Shown here: one piece after another, positions 4,374 to 7,911 of the stretch
How positions within the stretch are numbered: the stretch's first letter is position 1
Layout of the letters: each line of letters starts with the position of its first letter
DNA from: Euryarchaeota archaeon UBA605
Lineage (GTDB): Archaea > Thermoplasmatota > Poseidoniia > Poseidoniales > Thalassarchaeaceae
DNA length: 7,911 nucleotides
Assembly: GCA_002504905.1 (NCBI GenBank)
Contig: DATY01000032.1
Span: forward strand, 1-7,911
Direction: 5' to 3'
The notes under the pieces: generated by a model
The model's input: the letters and a program-made list of their open reading frames with translations, nothing else
Told to the model about the DNA's origin: nothing
Database searches by the model: none
Program-made: the position numbers and the translations under genes

Positions 4374-6566
4374 ATGGCGGGCAGTAACATCGAAACCAAT
4401 CAAAAATTTGTTTCTAATCCAAGAAGAATTCCTGCAATGGCACTCTTAATGCCCTTGATGCTCTCTGTTTTAGCCCCGGTTTCATTGATTGCACCTGTTG
4501 ATGCGCAAGAATCTGATACTGGCATGGCTCCAGAAGATATTTGGTCGGAAGAATATTCTAATCAGATATTTCCATGGGGTGGGAATGATAGACTTCAATT
4601 TCGTGAATATCATGATTATTTTAGCATGAAAGATAGAATGCAACAACTAGCCGATCAAAATAGCAATATCATGAGTTTCCATGAAGGTCTGATAGGCGGC
4701 GTAAATGCGAGAGGGCAAGAAATGGGTGCCGATGATTATGAAGGATGGTACTACAATCATCCAAGTCCTTGGATTAAGATGACCGGTGGCGGTGAAGATT
4801 TAGAAGGAGTATCGGGGGGAGATTGTAATGTATTCGTTGGAGATTGTGGTAATTATGAAGATATACCAGACGTTATGTTGGTAGGAAATCATCATGCTAG
4901 AGAGTGGATGTCTTATGAAGTACCCATGTTCTTTTTAGAAACTGTAGCCTATTACTATGGAATGGCAGGTGTGGACAATGATGGAGATGGACTAATCGAT
5001 GAAGATGGTTGGGACGGTGTAGATAATGACGGAGATTGTTTAAGTCTCAATGTAAGTTATCAAGATAGCAATGGAGACGGAATTCCTTGTGGCCCTGGTG
5101 ACTTAGGAGTTGACGAAGATTTCTCTGAACAATTTATCACAGATATGGTAAATACAAGAGAAATCTATCTAATTCCAATGTTAAATGTAGATGGAAACCG
5201 TTATGATAGAGAGGAATTTTGTGGCGAATCTGCTTGGGAAACATGTTATCGAAGTGGTTGGAGAAAGAATCTACGTGATAACACTGTTACTGGTGTGACG
5301 CCAATTCCAGATATTGACGAACAAGTAGATCCATCATGTGATGGAGTAGATCTAAATCGTAATTTCCAGTATGAATGGGGAGCTCCATTGGGAGCAACAG
5401 GACCATTATTCCCTGGAATGTGCTATGCTGGAGGTCCGAATAATGATGTTTACAATGGCCCTGTAGATACTGTTGATCAAGATGAAGATGGTAGATTGAA
5501 TGAAGATCATGTCGATGGAAAAGATGATGATTCCGACGGACTCACTGATGAAGACTGGATGGGGGGTAATAGTGAGCCAGAAACTAAGTTTATTCAAGAT
5601 ATTACTGAGATGAATGATGATAATGGAGATGGTGCTTCCGAATTTAAATCAACATTGACATGGCACTCATACTCGGAACTGGTACTATGGCCATGGGGTC
5701 ATTGCTCAAACTGTGATAACCCAGATCAAGAGTTCCTTGAATATCATGGATACAAAATGGGTGATATGACTGCTTATGCACCAATGCAATCTTCTGATTT
5801 GTATCCAACTACAGGCGATTTTTGTGATTGGCATTATGGCGTTCACAACTCGTACTGTTATACTATGGAAATAGGAATCGCTTTTCACGAATATCCTGAA
5901 GATATAGCACATATCTCAGTACGTAATTTAGGAGTTCCATTCTATATGATAGAGATTGCTGACGATCCAAGATACAGGGCAGTTGTTGGAATAGAGAATA
6001 CTACTGCATCTCAGTGGTTATCACCTCCTGATGACGTTTCTGTACCTTCAAAAGGAGAAATTCCGATTGATTTTTGTCTAGATTCTACCTTCCCTTACAC
6101 TACAAATATGTCCTACACTCATCTTATGTGGAGATTGGTAGAGCCAACTAGACAGCAAGATGATTTTGGTCCAACAGAATGGATAATGGTTCCATGGGAA
6201 ATGTCTGCATTTAACGAAGTTGGTTCCTCATGCGAACTTCTCGATGGAAGTAATGGCACAGTTCTTCAGGCAAATATTCCAGTTCCTGATAGTTCAGTAG
6301 GAAAGATACACTACAAAGCAATGCTTGGAACTACTAATGGCGCGTTCCCATTTTCTTATCCAACGATTGCAGAGGGTGCTAATTATTATGAGTTAGCGAT
6401 CCCATATAGAGCATCTTTCGGCTCGTCACTCCTTGCTCTCCTGATGTTTTCTTTTATCGCTACAATGGTTTGGGGAGGACTTGGTTATACACTTAAAGAA
6501 ATGTTCAATGATGAACGTGATGTTCTTGGCTTACCTCCCGAAATGCGTAATTCGGAGGAAGTCTAA
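4374..6566 (+). CDS. Secreted, membrane-anchored M14 zinc carboxypeptidase with calcium-loop insertions
   Basis: A 730-residue metallocarboxypeptidase that removes C-terminal amino acids from peptides outside the cell. It begins with a Sec signal peptide: basic Lys11, Arg17 and Arg18, a hydrophobic core at 22-42, and likely cleavage near VDA-QES (42-47). The M14 domain spans about 75-530. Zinc ligands are His174 and Glu177 (HHAREW) and His431 (TWHSYSE); the catalytic Glu is 499 (YTMEIG). Substrate-binding counterparts are Arg297 (GWRKN), Asn328-Arg329 (DLNRNF) and Tyr477. Two Asp-rich DxDxDG insertions (about 200-250 and 365-395) and a single NDDNGDG loop (414-420) should bind calcium. There are 14 Cys, in line with disulfides in an exported protein. 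A beta-rich region (about 535-675) leads to a membrane helix (about 683-704) and a short charged cytoplasmic tail. It heads a two-gene unit with the following transporter, whose ATG overlaps its stop. Confidence 0.95.
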   Translation: MAGSNIETNQKFVSNPRRIPAMALLMPLMLSVLAPVSLIAPVDAQESDTGMAPEDIWSEEYSNQIFPWGGNDRLQFREYHDYFSMKDRMQQLADQNSNIMSFHEGLIGGVNARGQEMGADDYEGWYYNHPSPWIKMTGGGEDLEGVSGGDCNVFVGDCGNYEDIPDVMLVGNHHAREWMSYEVPMFFLETVAYYYGMAGVDNDGDGLIDEDGWDGVDNDGDCLSLNVSYQDSNGDGIPCGPGDLGVDEDFSEQFITDMVNTREIYLIPMLNVDGNRYDREEFCGESAWETCYRSGWRKNLRDNTVTGVTPIPDIDEQVDPSCDGVDLNRNFQYEWGAPLGATGPLFPGMCYAGGPNNDVYNGPVDTVDQDEDGRLNEDHVDGKDDDSDGLTDEDWMGGNSEPETKFIQDITEMNDDNGDGASEFKSTLTWHSYSELVLWPWGHCSNCDNPDQEFLEYHGYKMGDMTAYAPMQSSDLYPTTGDFCDWHYGVHNSYCYTMEIGIAFHEYPEDIAHISVRNLGVPFYMIEIADDPRYRAVVGIENTTASQWLSPPDDVSVPSKGEIPIDFCLDSTFPYTTNMSYTHLMWRLVEPTRQQDDFGPTEWIMVPWEMSAFNEVGSSCELLDGSNGTVLQANIPVPDSSVGKIHYKAMLGTTNGAFPFSYPTIAEGANYYELAIPYRASFGSSLLALLMFSFIATMVWGGLGYTLKEMFNDERDVLGLPPEMRNSEEV
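4971..5123 (+). repeat. First calcium-binding DxDxDG insertion of the M14 peptidase (copy 1 of a duplicated module)
   Basis: Encodes residues 200-250, placed between the zinc-binding HHAREW helix and the SEQFITDMVN helix. It contains loops at Asp201/203/205, Asp217/219/221 and Asp231/235. The first part (200-226) aligns without gaps to residues 367-393 in the second insertion. The spacing D-x-D-x-D-G resembles thrombospondin type 3 and EF-hand-like calcium loops. Classic carboxypeptidase A has no such insertion here. Confidence 0.7.
5472..5552 (+). repeat. Second calcium-binding DxDxDG insertion of the M14 peptidase (copy 2 of a duplicated module)
   Basis: Encodes residues 367-393, between DLNRNF and the SEPET helix that leads to the third zinc ligand. 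Loops at Asp368/370/372 and Asp384/386/388. Ungapped match to residues 200-226 at 13 of the first 24 positions, almost all of them the Asp, Gly and Glu of the loops. Confidence 0.7.
6554..6558 (+). promoter_or_regulatory. Shine-Dalgarno site of the symporter gene
   Basis: GGAGG with 7 bases before the ATG at 6566, the only textbook ribosome-binding site in the window. It lies inside the last codons of the peptidase gene and fixes the symporter start at 6566. Confidence 0.85.
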
Positions 6567-7911
6567 TGCAGTCAGAGGGGGAAACAGGCTCTGATGAGTT
6601 TAGTGGTAGGTTAGGACTTATTTTTGCAACAATTGGGGCAGCAATTGGAACAGGAAATATTTGGCGCTTTCCTAGAATGGTTGGGGCTAACGGAGGAGGA
6701 TCATTCCTAGTCCCATGGTTAATTTTCTTGTTTCTATGGTCCGTTCCATTAATTATAGCAGAATTTGCTCTAGGTAAGAGAAGCCGAACTGGAACAGTTG
6801 GTACTTTCAGAATTTTTGCTGGTAATCGATTTGCTTGGATGGGTTTGTGGACTGCTTGGATTTCAACAGCCATAGGGTTCTACTACGCAGTTGTCACAGG
6901 ATGGTGTATCAATTATTTCCAGACTGCTATCCGTGGTGGACTTGGTTCAGAAGTAGATACTGTCCAGGTCTGGAATGATTTCTTACAAGATCCAACACAG
7001 GTTATTTTCTTTCAATCATTATCAGTTTTGATTACAATGGCAGCTATTTGGAAAGGTGCTAAGGCTATTGAGAAAGTAAATGTGACACTGATGGTATCTC
7101 TTTTCATTCTTTTATTCGCAGCTCTATTCTTAGCTTTCGTAATGGACTTAGATGATGGTACTTTGGATGGCTTTGTCTATATGTTCAGTATTCAACCAGA
7201 GTATCTTACCCAACCCGAAACTTGGATTAATGGCTTATCCCAATCTGCTTGGTCTTGTTCAGCTGGTATGGGTATGGCTATCACTTATTCAGTTTACATG
7301 CGTAAAGATGAGGATACAACTCTGAATGCTGCAACGATGTGTCTTGCTAACAACAGTATTTCTATCATTGCAGGATTAACTGTAATGATGGCAGTTTTCT
7401 CTGTAAGCGAAGATCCATTAGGAGCAGTTGGCGGAGGAAGTAGCGCGATTACTTTCCTAGTACTTCCAGAAGTTTTCGCTCAGGCTCCAGGTGGCCCATA
7501 TGTGCAACTACTGATGGTTACAATGTTCTTCTTAGCTCTGTCATTTGCTGCTCTTACATCAATGATTTCGACTGTGGAACTTTGTGTTAGGAACTTTGTA
7601 GACCATGGAATTGAAAGAAAAAAGGCAGTGGGTTTCACTACACTTGCAATTTTCTTGTTTGGATTACCAAGTGCTGCCCTGTGGATATTAGTTGACCCAG
7701 ATACTGGCGTGGCTTTCCCACAATTCTTAGAAGTTCAAGACCATATCTGGGGATATGGCTTAATGTTCAGTGGATTATTTATTGCTTATTCAATTTGGAA
7801 ATATGGATGGAATAGATACAAAGTTTGGCAAACTGAGAATGATATTGATGGTTTTAGCTTCAGAGATTATTTAGATAATGGCGTATCTTCATTCCGTGAT
7901 GATTTCATCAA
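6566..7911 (+). CDS. Sodium-coupled neurotransmitter-symporter (NSS/SNF, LeuT-fold) family transporter, 3' end missing
   Basis: A sodium-driven importer, most likely of amino acids, in the cytoplasmic membrane. The 448 visible residues cover about ten helices of the LeuT fold. TM1 has the signature GAAIGTGNIWRFP (24-36) followed by NGGGSFLVP (42-50); Asn31 and Arg34 match LeuT Asn27 and Arg30. TM3 has FYYAVV with Tyr107 at the substrate/gate Tyr108 position. The unwound TM6 reads WSCSAGMG (229-236). TM8 has FAALTS (327-332), with Thr331 and Ser332 at the Na2 site. Ser266 occupies the LeuT Glu290 position, which is Ser in chloride-dependent relatives. The ATG overlaps the peptidase stop by one base (TAATG) and follows a GGAGG site, so translation is coupled to the peptidase. 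The last helices are beyond the right edge. Family membership is secure; the exact substrate is not readable, though the neighbour suggests amino acids released from peptides. Confidence 0.95.
   Translation, partial: MQSEGETGSDEFSGRLGLIFATIGAAIGTGNIWRFPRMVGANGGGSFLVPWLIFLFLWSVPLIIAEFALGKRSRTGTVGTFRIFAGNRFAWMGLWTAWISTAIGFYYAVVTGWCINYFQTAIRGGLGSEVDTVQVWNDFLQDPTQVIFFQSLSVLITMAAIWKGAKAIEKVNVTLMVSLFILLFAALFLAFVMDLDDGTLDGFVYMFSIQPEYLTQPETWINGLSQSAWSCSAGMGMAITYSVYMRKDEDTTLNAATMCLANNSISIIAGLTVMMAVFSVSEDPLGAVGGGSSAITFLVLPEVFAQAPGGPYVQLLMVTMFFLALSFAALTSMISTVELCVRNFVDHGIERKKAVGFTTLAIFLFGLPSAALWILVDPDTGVAFPQFLEVQDHIWGYGLMFSGLFIAYSIWKYGWNRYKVWQTENDIDGFSFRDYLDNGVSSFRDDFI

Noticed and set aside
4210..4449. 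Plus-strand open frame crossing the mscS start and the peptidase start
   Set aside because: It overlaps the mscS N-terminus, the promoter region and the peptidase signal peptide in another frame, and has no recognisable content.
5406..5912. Two minus-strand open frames (5406-5597 and 5706-5912) inside the peptidase gene
   Set aside because: They mirror the Asp-rich and zinc-site coding of the peptidase; no independent support.
6505..6873. Minus-strand open frame of 122 codons
   Set aside because: Antisense to the peptidase end and symporter TM1-TM3; Pro/Arg-rich shadow with no motif.
1..7911. CRISPR array, tRNA, rRNA, insertion sequence or attachment site
   Set aside because: No spaced direct repeats, cloverleaf, transposase or terminal inverted repeats were seen on either strand.

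Overview
The window looks like a piece of an archaeal genome, most likely a marine heterotrophic euryarchaeon of the Poseidoniia (Marine Group II/III) kind. The support is indirect. The cis-prenyltransferase carries the archaeal/eukaryotic MDGNRRFA form of the first motif rather than the bacterial MDGNGRWA form. The first genes of the transcription units lack clear Shine-Dalgarno sites, whereas an internal cistron has a perfect GGAGG. No bacterial -35/-10 promoters stand out, and a large secreted, membrane-anchored M14 carboxypeptidase is present. Lineage is an inference; no rRNA or marker gene is here.

Layout: (1) positions 1-1230, minus strand: a small HAD-family hydrolase followed by a polyprenyl diphosphate synthase that runs off the left edge. 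This is a lipid-carrier (dolichol/undecaprenol type) module. (2) 1231-1317: a divergent promoter region. (3) 1318-2580, plus strand: an unrecognised 420-residue protein with two C-terminal membrane helices and a middle part that resembles a worn kinase-like (maltokinase/aminoglycoside-phosphotransferase) catalytic region. (4) 2591-4273, minus strand: an MscS-type mechanosensitive channel followed 3 bases later by a short-form cofactor-dependent phosphoglycerate mutase. The mutase converges on gene 3 with only 10 bases between stop codons. (5) 4274-4373: a second divergent promoter region, unusually GC-rich, with a perfect palindrome. (6) 4374-7911, plus strand: a secreted M14 zinc carboxypeptidase with calcium-loop insertions and a C-terminal membrane anchor. 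Its stop codon overlaps the start of a sodium-coupled neurotransmitter-symporter-family transporter, which runs off the right edge.

The clearest functional unit is the last: an extracellular peptidase that trims amino acids from peptides, translationally coupled to a sodium-driven amino-acid-type importer. This reads as a protein-scavenging device. The remaining genes are carrier-lipid synthesis, central glycolysis/gluconeogenesis and osmotic protection. There is no mobile element, CRISPR array, tRNA or rRNA, and no gene-free stretch longer than about 100 bases.
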